Shown here in pieces: positions 7,374 to 15,556 of a DNA stretch of 33,907 nt. Both the position numbers and the translations under genes were made by a program. The notes beneath the pieces were generated by a model. It worked only from the letters and a program-made list of their open reading frames with translations. It made no database searches and was not told the DNA's origin. The stretch is from Lachnospiraceae bacterium UBA1766 (GTDB lineage Bacteria; Bacillota; Clostridia; Lachnospirales; Lachnospiraceae), in contig DCGY01000002.1 of assembly GCA_002314715.1 (NCBI GenBank), positions 1 to 33,907 of the forward strand. Direction: 5' to 3'. How positions within the stretch are numbered: position 1 is the first letter of the stretch; each line of letters starts with the position of its first letter.

Positions 7374-8443
7374 TCAATAAAACTGATTAACAACGGAACC
7401 GTCGTCTCCACTCCGTCTACTTTTCCGCTGTTATTATATTTCCAAATTCCGAAGCGATATGGGAAATCCGGAATATCGCCTTCCTGCGAAAGCATCAAAT
7501 CATAATCATACAGCTTGGTCAAATCCATTTGGCAAAGAAGCCATTCTTTCTCTCCGCCAATCATGGGCGTATACCCGTAATTCTTGATTGTCTCCACGAA
7601 GCTACGAACCGCATAAGTTCTTTCCGTCTTGGTCATACTGTCTGTCCGGGCGTAATCCGTTCCCAAACGTTCCATGGTAAATACCACCGGATAAGTAATG
7701 GAGTATCCCGCCAGGGATTCAACCACCTTAATGGCCTCCTCTTCCGCTTCCGCCTGGGTAATGGCCTGAGAGCTGAAATAAACGCCAATCTGAAGACCGG
7801 CCTCCGTGGCTTTTCTCAAATTCTCTCGGAAATAGTCATCCAGGACAATCTGTCCGGTACTATATCCTCTTGCTCCCACACGAAGCATAACGAAATCCAC
7901 ACCCGCATTCTTTAATTTAACAAAATCCACATTTCCCTGATATTTGGAAATATCTGCGCCCACAAAAGAAACCAGTTTTCCGCCGTCATAATACTTCATA
8001 AATTGGGACTGACATACCAGCTTGGTGTAATCAAATTCATTCTTGGGAAGATATTGGTTAATCAGTAACCATTCCTCCTCTCCATCCGAATGTACCACTA
8101 GGGTGTGACGTCCGTCTGTAGCCGGATCCTCTTCCTCTTTTTCCTCGGAGGATTCTACCGGCATGGATTGCAGGATTTGTTCAGAACTTTCCTCCGGATA
8201 CTTATCCCAAAAATCCAAATCCTCCGGAAGCAGGGTACCGGTTTCCACCAATGCGCTTTGCTGCACAGATTCTTCCCGGTTATCAAACCCCAGATTCCCA
8301 CCGATTTCGCCGAAAATACGCGCACCAACCATCCAAAGTACAAGTGCCAATGTAATCAATAACAAAATCGCTATTGTCACACGAAGCAGCGAATAGGGGG
8401 ATTTCTCTTCAAATTCTTCTAAATCATCTTCCGGCAAACGCAT
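7358..8443 (-). CDS. Membrane-anchored GH25 (lysozyme)-like protein, altered active site
   Basis: 361 residues: an acidic cytosolic N-terminus, one transmembrane helix (about 20-42), an acidic Ser/Glu-rich linker (about 55-112), then a GH25-type barrel from about 160 to the end. GADISKYQGNVDF supplies the first conserved aspartate (D164) and FVMLRVGARGYSTG the next strand. The usual D-x-E pair reads TME (T256, E258), and the final VDLN-type motif is replaced by VETTVPLLISF, so two of the four acids seen in active GH25 muramidases appear missing. It may be a weak or non-catalytic peptidoglycan-binding protein, or use a different arrangement. It starts 25 bases after the YczE-like gene, with AAAGGAG ten bases before the ATG, and probably ends the rnf transcript. 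Confidence 0.75.
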   Translation of the reverse strand: MRLPEDDLEEFEEKSPYSLLRVTIAILLLITLALVLWMVGARIFGEIGGNLGFDNREESVQQSALVETGTLLPEDLDFWDKYPEESSEQILQSMPVESSEEKEEEDPATDGRHTLVVHSDGEEEWLLINQYLPKNEFDYTKLVCQSQFMKYYDGGKLVSFVGADISKYQGNVDFVKLKNAGVDFVMLRVGARGYSTGQIVLDDYFRENLRKATEAGLQIGVYFSSQAITQAEAEEEAIKVVESLAGYSITYPVVFTMERLGTDYARTDSMTKTERTYAVRSFVETIKNYGYTPMIGGEKEWLLCQMDLTKLYDYDLMLSQEGDIPDFPYRFGIWKYNNSGKVDGVETTVPLLISFIDYTEK

Positions 8444-8468
8444 GGTCAGGGCACTCCTTTCTTTCCGA

Positions 8469-9128
8469 TTACTTGGGCATATCCTCTGCCTTTTTGGTTA
8501 TTCTCTTCCAAAGCTTATTGTATCCCTTAATAATATTTCCAATGAGTACGGCAGCAATAATACTGCCCTCTCTTACACCCTTCAATCCTCCCAAAAACAG
8601 GATACCGATCATTGCGGAAATCAGGATATAAAACACATCAAAAAATATCTTGATATTTTCATATTTCTTTCCTGTGACAAAAGCAATTGCCCGATTCATG
8701 GCTTCTCCCGGAAGCATGGCGACCTGGCCCATAAACTGAATCCAAATTCCCAGTCCCAAGATAAAACAGCCCAAGAGCATACACAAAAACTGTTCCAAAT
8801 AGCTTTCAACCCTCAGCCCGGAGATCAGATAACAGGAAAAGTTGGTCAAATATCCGTAAGCAAAAGCCAAAATGGTCTGAATTGCAATTTCCAGGGGCTT
8901 ACATTTTTTTCGAAGCAAAAGAATCTGTACTGAAATTTGCAGCACACTCCACACATTCAGCCAACCGCCAAAGGTAAATAATCCGCTCAACAAAGAAACG
9001 GAATAAGGTACGGAAGCCACCGGGGAGGTACCAAGACCTGCCTTGGTTGAAAATGCCACACCCAAAGAGGCAATAAACAGTCCCACCAAAAACAATCCGT
9101 ACCGACCTGCCAAATGTTCTTTTTTCAC
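8469..9128 (-). CDS. YczE/YitT-like integral membrane protein
   Basis: 219 residues with about five or six hydrophobic segments. GLFIASLGVAFSTKAGLGTSP near the N-terminus and PGEAMNRAI in the middle are typical of the YczE-like family of Firmicutes. Its molecular function is not established; transport of a small solute is often supposed. The start is the GTG at 9128, with GGGATGG eight bases upstream and only three bases after the rnfB stop, which implies translational coupling to the Rnf operon. Whether it functions with Rnf is unknown. Confidence 0.7.
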   Translation of the reverse strand: MKKEHLAGRYGLFLVGLFIASLGVAFSTKAGLGTSPVASVPYSVSLLSGLFTFGGWLNVWSVLQISVQILLLRKKCKPLEIAIQTILAFAYGYLTNFSCYLISGLRVESYLEQFLCMLLGCFILGLGIWIQFMGQVAMLPGEAMNRAIAFVTGKKYENIKIFFDVFYILISAMIGILFLGGLKGVREGSIIAAVLIGNIIKGYNKLWKRITKKAEDMPK

Positions 9129-9131
9129 ACT

Positions 9132-9932
9132 TTAGTCCATCCCAACAATAATCTTTTTCGGGCACTTTTCCTGGCAAGCGCCACATCCCACGCATTTTTC
9201 ATGATCGATAATAGCATGGAAATCTTCAACCTTCACGGCATCATGCTGACAGGCTTTTACACAAAGTCCACAACCAATACAACCGGTGTCACATGCCTTC
9301 ATGGTAACCGGACCTTTATCCGCAGACTGACATGCAACAATCTGCTTTGCTTCATAGGGAACCAGGGAAATCAGTTTTTTCGGACAAACTGCAATACATT
9401 TGCTACATGCCTTACATTTCTCTTTATCCACCACGGCAATTCCGTCCTTTACGGTAATTGCCTCAAAAGGACAAACAGATGCACAGGTACCAAATCCAAG
9501 GCAACCGCTGTTACAGGATTTGGGTCCGCCGTTTGGTACAAAGCTAAGCATTCTACAATCTTTCACGCCGTAGTATTCGTAATCTACTTTTGCTTTGTTA
9601 CAATCTCCTTTGCAATGTACGAAGGCTACCTGTCTCGCACTGTCCACAGCCTCAACGCCCATAATCTCCGCAATCTTTTTGCCAACCGGCTCACCACCTA
9701 CGGGGCAGGCATTTACAGGAGCTTCTCCCTTTGCAATGGCAGCCGCTAAACCGGAGCAGCCTGCATATCCGCAACCACCACAGTTATTACCCGGCAAAGC
9801 ACCCAGAACCGCTTCCTCTTTCGGGTCTACTTCCACTTTAAACTTGATACCGGCAACCCCTAAGAATAATCCGATGAAAATACCCACCGCACCCACAATT
9901 AAGGCAGCCGTTAAAATTCCAAGAATATTCAT
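9132..9932 (-). CDS. rnfB: Rnf complex subunit B (iron-sulfur protein)
   Basis: 266 residues. RnfB accepts electrons from reduced ferredoxin at the cytosolic face of the Rnf complex. It has an N-terminal membrane helix (about 5-28), then the domain with the GNNCGGCGYAGCSG motif. Further CxxC-type ferredoxin motifs follow: CNSGCLGFGTCASVCP, CKACSKCIAVCPK, CDTGCIGCGLCVKAC and CVGCGACQEKCPK, indicating several [4Fe-4S] clusters, as in clostridial RnfB. It is the last rnf gene, 17 bases after rnfA, with GGTGGGA as ribosome site. Confidence 0.96.
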   Translation of the reverse strand: MNILGILTAALIVGAVGIFIGLFLGVAGIKFKVEVDPKEEAVLGALPGNNCGGCGYAGCSGLAAAIAKGEAPVNACPVGGEPVGKKIAEIMGVEAVDSARQVAFVHCKGDCNKAKVDYEYYGVKDCRMLSFVPNGGPKSCNSGCLGFGTCASVCPFEAITVKDGIAVVDKEKCKACSKCIAVCPKKLISLVPYEAKQIVACQSADKGPVTMKACDTGCIGCGLCVKACQHDAVKVEDFHAIIDHEKCVGCGACQEKCPKKIIVGMD

Positions 9933-9949
9933 AATCTATCCCACCTTTA

Positions 9950-10534
9950 TCAGAGTAATCCGGAAAAACCGCAAAATGCAATTGCCATTAATCCTGCTGT
10001 CAACAAAACGGTCGGCATACCCTTAAAATACTCCGGTACGTCATTGTATTCCATTTTCTCTCGCAAACCGGCCAAAATGATAATCGCAATGGTAAAACCA
10101 AGTGCGGTAGCAAAACCGTTTACAATACCGGTAAGAATTCCATATTCTTTCTGAACATTGGTAAGCGCTACTCCCAGCACTGCACAGTTGGTGGTAATCA
10201 AAGGCAGGTAAACACCCAAGGCTTCATACAAAGAAGGCATTGCTTTCTTCAAAAACATTTCCACAAATTGCACCAGTGCCGCAATCACCAGAATAAAGAC
10301 AATGGTCTGCAAATACTGTATGGAAAGAGGGGTCAATACAAACTTATAAATCACACCCGCCACTGCACTGGCCAGTGTAATAACAAAGATAACCGCGGTT
10401 CCCATACCCGCTGCTGTCTTGACCTTGCGGGATACACCAAGGAAGGGACAAAGCCCCAAAAACTGACTCAAGACAACATTACTTACCAGGGAGGAGCCAA
10501 TCAAAATGATCAACAAATCTTTTGCTTCATTCAT
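9950..10534 (-). CDS. rnfA: Rnf complex subunit A (membrane)
   Basis: 194 residues, almost entirely hydrophobic, about six membrane helices. SNVVLSQFLGLCPFLGVS near the N-terminus and ITTNCAVLGVAL in the second half are family signatures; the conserved cysteines in them match the pair that, with RnfE, is thought to hold a cluster within the membrane. Its ATG directly follows the rnfE stop codon (no gap), with GGAGG upstream inside rnfE. Confidence 0.96.
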   Translation of the reverse strand: MNEAKDLLIILIGSSLVSNVVLSQFLGLCPFLGVSRKVKTAAGMGTAVIFVITLASAVAGVIYKFVLTPLSIQYLQTIVFILVIAALVQFVEMFLKKAMPSLYEALGVYLPLITTNCAVLGVALTNVQKEYGILTGIVNGFATALGFTIAIIILAGLREKMEYNDVPEYFKGMPTVLLTAGLMAIAFCGFSGLL

Positions 10535-11344
10535 TTACACTTCCTCCTTTTCATCCATATCTTCCACTTCCACGGTTTTGGGTTTTTCCTGAAAATCCTC
10601 AGCATTTACATCCGGCAATTTATCCGATGCCTGGGTATCATAAAAGCGCTTTGCACAACCTTTTTCGCTACAATTCATACAATCCTCACTGCAACCGGAA
10701 CCAACCATTGCAGCAGCTTCTTCGGAAACCTTTGCTCTGGTAGCTTTCAGGAAATTCTGGAATGCGGTGAGCATAGCCAATACAAAGAACGCTCCGGGTG
10801 CCAGCACAAAAATATTAATTGTCACATAAGAGGCCGGCATAATCGAGTAATCAAAAATCGTTCCGGCGCCAAGCACTTCTCTTACAGCGCCGATACAGGT
10901 AAGTGCAAAGGAAAAGCCAAGTCCCATACCGATACCGTCAAACAAGGAGGGAATCGGCGGATTGGAATAAGCAAAGCTTTCTGCTCGTCCCAAAATAATA
11001 CAGTTTACAACAATTAACGGAATATACATTCCCAGGGCCGCATTGAGGGAAGGAATATATGCCTCCAGCAAAAGCTGTACTGCTGTTACAAAGGAAGCAA
11101 TAATTACAATAAATGCGGGAATACGCACACGACTGGGAATTATGTTACGGAGCAAGGAAATAATCAAATTACTGAGCATCAATACCACAGTTGTGGTAAG
11201 TCCCATTCCCAATCCGTTCATGGCTGAGGTTGTAACCGCCAAGGTGGGGCACATGCCCAGCATTAGTACAAATGTGGGATTTTCCTTTACCAAACCGTTT
11301 ACAAGACGTTCCCATGCAGAATTCATTGTGGATTTCTTATTCAT
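10535..11344 (-). CDS. rnfE: Rnf complex subunit E with C-terminal cysteine tail
   Basis: 269 residues. The first 200 are the usual six-helix membrane subunit, with NPTFVLMLGMCPTLAVTT and PLIVVNCIILGRAE carrying the conserved cysteines paired with those of RnfA. The start is the ATG at 11344, overlapping the end of rnfG by eight bases and preceded by GGGAGG; the longer frame to 11383 lies in rnfG. After the membrane part comes a tail of about 55 residues with C218, C222, C225 and C230 (CX3CX2CX4C), then an acidic stretch ending EEV. The tail is longer than in minimal RnfE proteins and could bind a metal or cluster (inference). Confidence 0.93.
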   Translation of the reverse strand: MNKKSTMNSAWERLVNGLVKENPTFVLMLGMCPTLAVTTSAMNGLGMGLTTTVVLMLSNLIISLLRNIIPSRVRIPAFIVIIASFVTAVQLLLEAYIPSLNAALGMYIPLIVVNCIILGRAESFAYSNPPIPSLFDGIGMGLGFSFALTCIGAVREVLGAGTIFDYSIMPASYVTINIFVLAPGAFFVLAMLTAFQNFLKATRAKVSEEAAAMVGSGCSEDCMNCSEKGCAKRFYDTQASDKLPDVNAEDFQEKPKTVEVEDMDEKEEV

Positions 11345-11957
11345 TCTCTGCACCTCCCAACTCCTGTGCCACTGCCAACGCACCGTTCACCGCATTGGTA
11401 ACTGCCTTTGTGGTAATGGTTGCACCGCTGATGGCATCAATCTCGCTGTCGGACTGACTGCCGGTTTTGGTATAAGTAAACTCTTTTACTTTCTTATTGT
11501 GGAACTGGGGCACAAGTACTTTTCCGGCCTGTAAACCCAATCCCGGTGTTTCATTTATTGTGAGAATGGAAATATCATTTAACTTACCATCCTTTGTCAC
11601 ACCTACATAAATCACAATATTTCCGCCGTAGCCTTGTGTTGTGGTGGACTGAATCACATAGCCTAAATTCTGGTTTGCCCCATCAAGCGCCTCATACACG
11701 GTACCGATTTTTACGCCGTTTCCCGTAATGGTTTCCTGCAGGGAATCCGAAATTGCATACTGCATTTCCGCAAATTGTACTCCCTCACCGGGGAATACCG
11801 CAGCACAAGCCTCCTGAACCGCCTTCTCCTGCTGCAGGCGAATCGGTTCCTTGGTAAGCTCATACACAAATCCCAAAATCAAACCTGCAATTAATGTAAT
11901 TGCAAACAAAATACCTGCTTCTTTCAGCATTCTCTGAATATCCGGATTCTTCGTCAT
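11337..11957 (-). CDS. rnfG: Rnf complex subunit G (covalent FMN)
   Basis: 206 residues: one N-terminal membrane helix (about 14-33), then an extracytoplasmic FMN-binding domain. DAISGATITTKAV near the C-terminus contains the SGAT motif whose threonine carries phosphoester-linked FMN. INETPGLGLQA is the other typical segment. RnfG passes electrons between the RnfD flavin and the rest of the complex. It overlaps rnfD by four bases (ATGA) and rnfE by eight. Confidence 0.95.
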   Translation of the reverse strand: MTKNPDIQRMLKEAGILFAITLIAGLILGFVYELTKEPIRLQQEKAVQEACAAVFPGEGVQFAEMQYAISDSLQETITGNGVKIGTVYEALDGANQNLGYVIQSTTTQGYGGNIVIYVGVTKDGKLNDISILTINETPGLGLQAGKVLVPQFHNKKVKEFTYTKTGSQSDSEIDAISGATITTKAVTNAVNGALAVAQELGGAENE

Positions 11958-12880
11958 GACTTACCTCCTCTTCCAAAGGCAACCGGTTTTGTCACCTTTT
12001 CAATCAGAGGCACCAAAAGGTTGCCTAAAATAATCGCATAGGAAACGCCTTCTGCACCGGGACCGAAGAAACGGAAAATACCGGTCATTACACCCAGGAA
12101 AATACCAAATAGGATTTGTCCCCAAGCAGTAATGGGTCTGGTCACATAATCCGTTGCCATAAAGAAGGCACCTAAAATCAGACCACCACCTGCAATCTGT
12201 GCGGAAAGGAATTGCGGATCCAATCCATGTCCGCCAAAGGCAATGGCAAAAACCACAAAGGATATAATATAGCTTGCCGGAACTTTCAAATCAATAACGC
12301 CCAATAAAAGGAGGAAACACGCTCCAATCACTAAGGCAAGCATGGAAGTTTCACCGATGGTTCCGGAAGTATTACCCACAATCATGTCGAAATTATTTAC
12401 AGTACCGCCGCTTTTTAAAACTGCTAAAGGCGTCGCACCGGTATAGGCATCACACTCAAAATTCGTCATATAGGAAGGGAAAGAAATCAGCAAAAAACAT
12501 CTGGCTGCCAGGGCAGGATTCATGAAATTTTGTCCCAGACCGCCAAAAAGACATTTTACTACCAAAATGGCAAACACACTTCCAAGGCCAACCATCCAAA
12601 GCGGAATATTTACCGGCATATTCAGTGCTAAAAGCAAGCCGGTAACTACCGCAGACAAATCGGTAATCGTCATTTTCTTACGATATAATCCAAATAAACC
12701 TTCTGTCAAAACCGCGCAAATCACGGAAGTCAGCACCACATATGCAGCGCGAATTCCAAAATTATAAATTCCAAACCCGGTTGCCGGTAACAATGCAACA
12801 ATCACTGCCAGCATTAATCCGTTTGTGGTAACACGGGAACGCACATGGGGATTGGATGATACTTTATACATATCGCTCAT
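11954..12880 (-). CDS. rnfD: Rnf complex subunit D (membrane, covalent FMN)
   Basis: 308 residues, about nine or ten membrane helices, homologous to NqrB. The sequence AYTGATPLAVLKSG contains the TGAT-type site for covalent FMN. SSNPHVRSRVTTN at the start and ATDYVTRPITAWGQ later are typical. RnfD is an ion-channel candidate in the complex. GGGGAGGAG precedes the ATG and the rnfC stop is 14 bases upstream. Confidence 0.95.
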   Translation of the reverse strand: MSDMYKVSSNPHVRSRVTTNGLMLAVIVALLPATGFGIYNFGIRAAYVVLTSVICAVLTEGLFGLYRKKMTITDLSAVVTGLLLALNMPVNIPLWMVGLGSVFAILVVKCLFGGLGQNFMNPALAARCFLLISFPSYMTNFECDAYTGATPLAVLKSGGTVNNFDMIVGNTSGTIGETSMLALVIGACFLLLLGVIDLKVPASYIISFVVFAIAFGGHGLDPQFLSAQIAGGGLILGAFFMATDYVTRPITAWGQILFGIFLGVMTGIFRFFGPGAEGVSYAIILGNLLVPLIEKVTKPVAFGRGGKS

Positions 12881-12894
12881 TTTTCTCTCCTCCC

Positions 12895-14211
12895 CTACTT
12901 CTTTCTCTTGGCAAGCTGCATCTTACGCATGGATTTAATCTCCTGGGTAAGTGGTCTTTTCGCCGGACAGACATAGCTGCAACAGCCACATTCACAGCAT
13001 TCCATACCATTATTGGCCACAAAGCTTTCCTCATCAAAATGCTCTGCATAATCTGCCAATTTACTGGGCATAACGCGACCGGGACATACCTCCAGGCATC
13101 GTCCGCAATTAATACAGGGACCGGGTTCCTGTGCCGCCACCGCATCCTTGGTAAATGCCAAAAGTGCAGTGGAGGTTTTTGTTACGGGACGATTGGTATC
13201 AAACATGGCAAATCCCATCATCGGTCCACCGCAAATGATTTTTTCCGGTTGCTTGGAGAAACCGCCGGCGGCTTCCAACACTTGTGTATAATTGGTGCCA
13301 ATCGGCACCTTAAAATTTCTGGGATCTGCAATCGCATCTCCCGTCACGGTTACAATTCGTTCAATTAACGGTCTGCCCTCTGCCACCGCACGATAAACCG
13401 CTACAATCGTATCCACATTGTTTACCACGCAACCCACATCTGCAGGAAGCATGGAAGAATTCACCTGACGTCCGGTAGTGGCATAAATCAGTGCTCGTTC
13501 ACCACCCTGAGGGTATTTGGTCTTTAACATCTTTACCGTAATACGGCCATCATCCTTGGTCATCTGGCGAAGAAGCTTCACACAGTCCTTTTTGTTATTC
13601 TCTATGGCAATGATACCATGTGCATTTTTGAAGAGTTTCAAAATAATACGAAGACCCTCCACCAGTTTGTCCGGCTCCTCCAGCATTCTACGATAATCGG
13701 AGGTCAGATAGGGTTCACATTCCGCACAGTTGGCAATCACGTATTCAATCTTATCCGGTTCCTTTGGAGATAACTTGACATGGGTTGGAAAGCCTGCTCC
13801 ACCCATACCTACAATTCCGGCTTCCTTGATAATATCAATTATTTCCGGTCCGGTCAGCTTTTGGATAGGTGCCACCGGATGAAACTCGGTCTCCTCATAG
13901 AGCTCATCATTCTCGATTACAATACTGTTTACCAAATCACCGGTAACCACACGTCTTGGCTCAATTGCCTTAACCGTACCGGAAACACTGGAATAAATCG
14001 GCACCGATACAAATCCGGAAGCCTCCGCTATTTTTTGTCCTTTATATACATGATCTCCCTTAGCCACAATAGGAGTCGCCGGTGCACCGATATGCTGAGA
14101 AACGGGATATACCATTTCCCCCTTCGGCATCAACAAGGTGATTGGCTTATCCTTCGAAAGATCTTTTCCCTCATAGGGATGAATACCACCTGTAAAAGTC
14201 AGTCTGGCCAT
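12895..14211 (-). CDS. rnfC: Rnf complex subunit C (NADH-binding)
   Basis: 438 residues. RnfC is the NAD(H)-reacting cytosolic subunit, first gene of the rnfCDGEAB operon. It has an N-terminal lipoyl-like domain (about 1-100), a complex-I 51-kDa-like flavin/NAD region with GIVGMGGAGFPTHVK, an SLBB region, and two ferredoxin motifs, CINCGRCLEVCPGRVMP and CCECGCCSYVCPAKRP, for two [4Fe-4S] clusters. The order C-D-G-E-A-B is the one known from acetogens and clostridia. The complex couples ferredoxin oxidation and NAD+ reduction to Na+ or H+ export; the sequence does not tell me which ion. The ATG follows AAGGAAAGGAC. Confidence 0.96.
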   Translation of the reverse strand: MARLTFTGGIHPYEGKDLSKDKPITLLMPKGEMVYPVSQHIGAPATPIVAKGDHVYKGQKIAEASGFVSVPIYSSVSGTVKAIEPRRVVTGDLVNSIVIENDELYEETEFHPVAPIQKLTGPEIIDIIKEAGIVGMGGAGFPTHVKLSPKEPDKIEYVIANCAECEPYLTSDYRRMLEEPDKLVEGLRIILKLFKNAHGIIAIENNKKDCVKLLRQMTKDDGRITVKMLKTKYPQGGERALIYATTGRQVNSSMLPADVGCVVNNVDTIVAVYRAVAEGRPLIERIVTVTGDAIADPRNFKVPIGTNYTQVLEAAGGFSKQPEKIICGGPMMGFAMFDTNRPVTKTSTALLAFTKDAVAAQEPGPCINCGRCLEVCPGRVMPSKLADYAEHFDEESFVANNGMECCECGCCSYVCPAKRPLTQEIKSMRKMQLAKRKK

Positions 14212-14251
14212 TTTCGATTTGTCCTTTCCTTATGTCTGTTTCTGTCAAAAA

Positions 14252-14277
14252 ATACCCTATAGATGGGGTATATTATA
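14252..14277 (-). promoter_or_regulatory. Putative rnf operon promoter -10 with adjoining inverted repeat
   Basis: On the minus strand a perfect TATAAT (14272-14277) is followed at once by ATACCC-N8-GGGTAT (14271 to 14252) and a T-run. A matching -35 box at 16-18 bases is poor, so activation by a factor is possible. The inverted repeat could be an operator overlapping the start point or a short leader hairpin. Confidence 0.5.
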
Positions 14278-14290
14278 CTATTTTTTTGAA

Positions 14291-14310
14291 GAAAATACTA
14301 CAGTATTTTC
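14291..14310. repeat. 20-base palindrome between rnfC and the YprB-like gene
   Basis: GAAAATACT-AC-AGTATTTTC is a perfect 9-bp inverted repeat with a two-base centre. It covers the place where the -35 region of the rnf promoter would be, and lies just ahead of the divergent gene. It looks like a dimeric regulator operator; it does not match the Rex consensus TTGTGAN6TCACAA. Confidence 0.5.
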
Positions 14311-14394
14311 GAATTTTATGTTATGATAGAAATGATGTTTCCAGATGAAAAAGCAGAAACATCTTTTATCTTACAATTTCGTAGGAGGATTTCT

Positions 14395-15498
14395 ATGAAA
14401 ACTTTTGATCAACCTTTATTGAATTTCGAACCAATCTATCCCGTAGCCAAACTGGCTCCTGTAGAAGAGACTTTATTTTTGGATATTGAAACCACCGGTT
14501 TTACTGCCCGCTCCTCCTACTTATATCTGATTGGTTGTGTATACTATAAGGACAATTGCTGGAATACCATTCAATGGTTTGCCGAAAACTATACCGAGGA
14601 ATCTGCCCTATTGGAAGCCTTTTTTGCGTTTGCAACATCTTATAAGTATCTGGTGCATTTTAACGGCAATAATTTTGATCTTCCATATCTTCTGCAGAAA
14701 TGTCTTCAGCTTGGATTGCCTTACAGTTTCGAGGATTTTGAGGGAATCGACATTTACCGTCGTATTGCTCCCTACAAATATTTCCTGAAGCTTTCCAATT
14801 GTAAGCAAAAGACCTTGGAGCAATTCATCGGAATTTCCCGGGAGGATAAATATTCCGGCGGGGATTTAATCAATATTTATCACGATTATGTAAGACGTGC
14901 CACTCCGGAGGCAGAGCACGATTTAATTTTACATAACGCGGATGATTTGAAGGGAATGTTGGAAATTCTGCCCATTCTCTCCTACTACGACCTGTTTCAT
15001 GAAACCCTTCGCGTAAAGAAAGTGCAGGCTAACAGCTATAAGGACATCAATGGTATTATCAAGAAGGAATTGTTGATTTCCTTTGTTTTGCCTACCGCAT
15101 TTCCCCGTCAGATCAGTGTCTTCTCCAACGGCTGTTTCTTCCGTGGCGAGGAAGGTACCGGCACCTTAAAAGTACCGATCTTCGAAGAAGAATTAAAGTA
15201 CTTTTATGCTAATTATAAAGATTACTACTATCTTCCGGAAGAAGATGTGGCATTACATAAATCGGTAGCCTCCTTCGTAGATAAGGATCATCGGATACAG
15301 GCAAATGCCTCTAACTGTTATACCCGTAAAATCGGCAGTTATCTGCCCCAGTGGGATATCGTTTTTGAGCCCTTCTTCAAACGGGATTATAAGAGCCAGG
15401 AATTGTATTTCGAAATTACCGATGAAATGAAAACGGATCGGGAAACCTTTAACCATTACACTTCCTATGTTTTACAGATAATGGCTACTACATTCTGA
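14395..15498 (+). CDS. YprB-like ribonuclease H-fold 3'-5' exonuclease
   Basis: 367 residues. A DEDD-type exonuclease domain occupies about 25-190: LFLDIETTG (D30, E32), then VHFNGNNFDLPYL (D95), and HNADDLKGM with the closing histidine/aspartates. These give the four acidic metal-binding positions of the family. The C-terminal half is less recognisable. YprB-like proteins in Firmicutes are predicted nucleases whose substrate is not settled. I start at 14395, where AGGAGG lies eight bases upstream; the longer frame from 14323 has no ribosome site. It is divergent from the rnf operon and ends at a strong bidirectional terminator. A TATGAT -10-like element lies at 14322-14327, without a good -35. 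Confidence 0.75.
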   Translation: MKTFDQPLLNFEPIYPVAKLAPVEETLFLDIETTGFTARSSYLYLIGCVYYKDNCWNTIQWFAENYTEESALLEAFFAFATSYKYLVHFNGNNFDLPYLLQKCLQLGLPYSFEDFEGIDIYRRIAPYKYFLKLSNCKQKTLEQFIGISREDKYSGGDLINIYHDYVRRATPEAEHDLILHNADDLKGMLEILPILSYYDLFHETLRVKKVQANSYKDINGIIKKELLISFVLPTAFPRQISVFSNGCFFRGEEGTGTLKVPIFEEELKYFYANYKDYYYLPEEDVALHKSVASFVDKDHRIQANASNCYTRKIGSYLPQWDIVFEPFFKRDYKSQELYFEITDEMKTDRETFNHYTSYVLQIMATTF

Positions 15499-15526
15499 TT
15501 GTTCAAAGTCCATAAATTCGTACAAA

Positions 15527-15552
15527 AAGGCCGGCTCTTTCGAGTCGGCCTT
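15527..15552. terminator. Bidirectional terminator between the YprB-like and cheR-like genes
   Basis: AAGGCCGGCTC-TTTC-GAGTCGGCCTT: 11-bp stem with one G-U wobble in plus-strand RNA. It is followed by a T-rich stretch on the plus strand and by TTTTTG on the minus strand, so it can end both convergent transcripts. Confidence 0.85.
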
Positions 15553-15556
15553 GATT

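Noticed and set aside
9114..9749. Plus-strand open frame opposite rnfB
   Set aside because: Shadow of rnfB; no family similarity and no translation signal.
10268..11017. Long plus-strand open frame opposite rnfA/rnfE
   Set aside because: It is antisense to two clear Rnf membrane genes, has no ribosome site, and its Cys/His-rich composition is the reverse image of hydrophobic codons.
14291..14310. Rex redox-regulator site before rnfC
   Set aside because: The palindrome does not contain TTGTGA or TCACAA half-sites.
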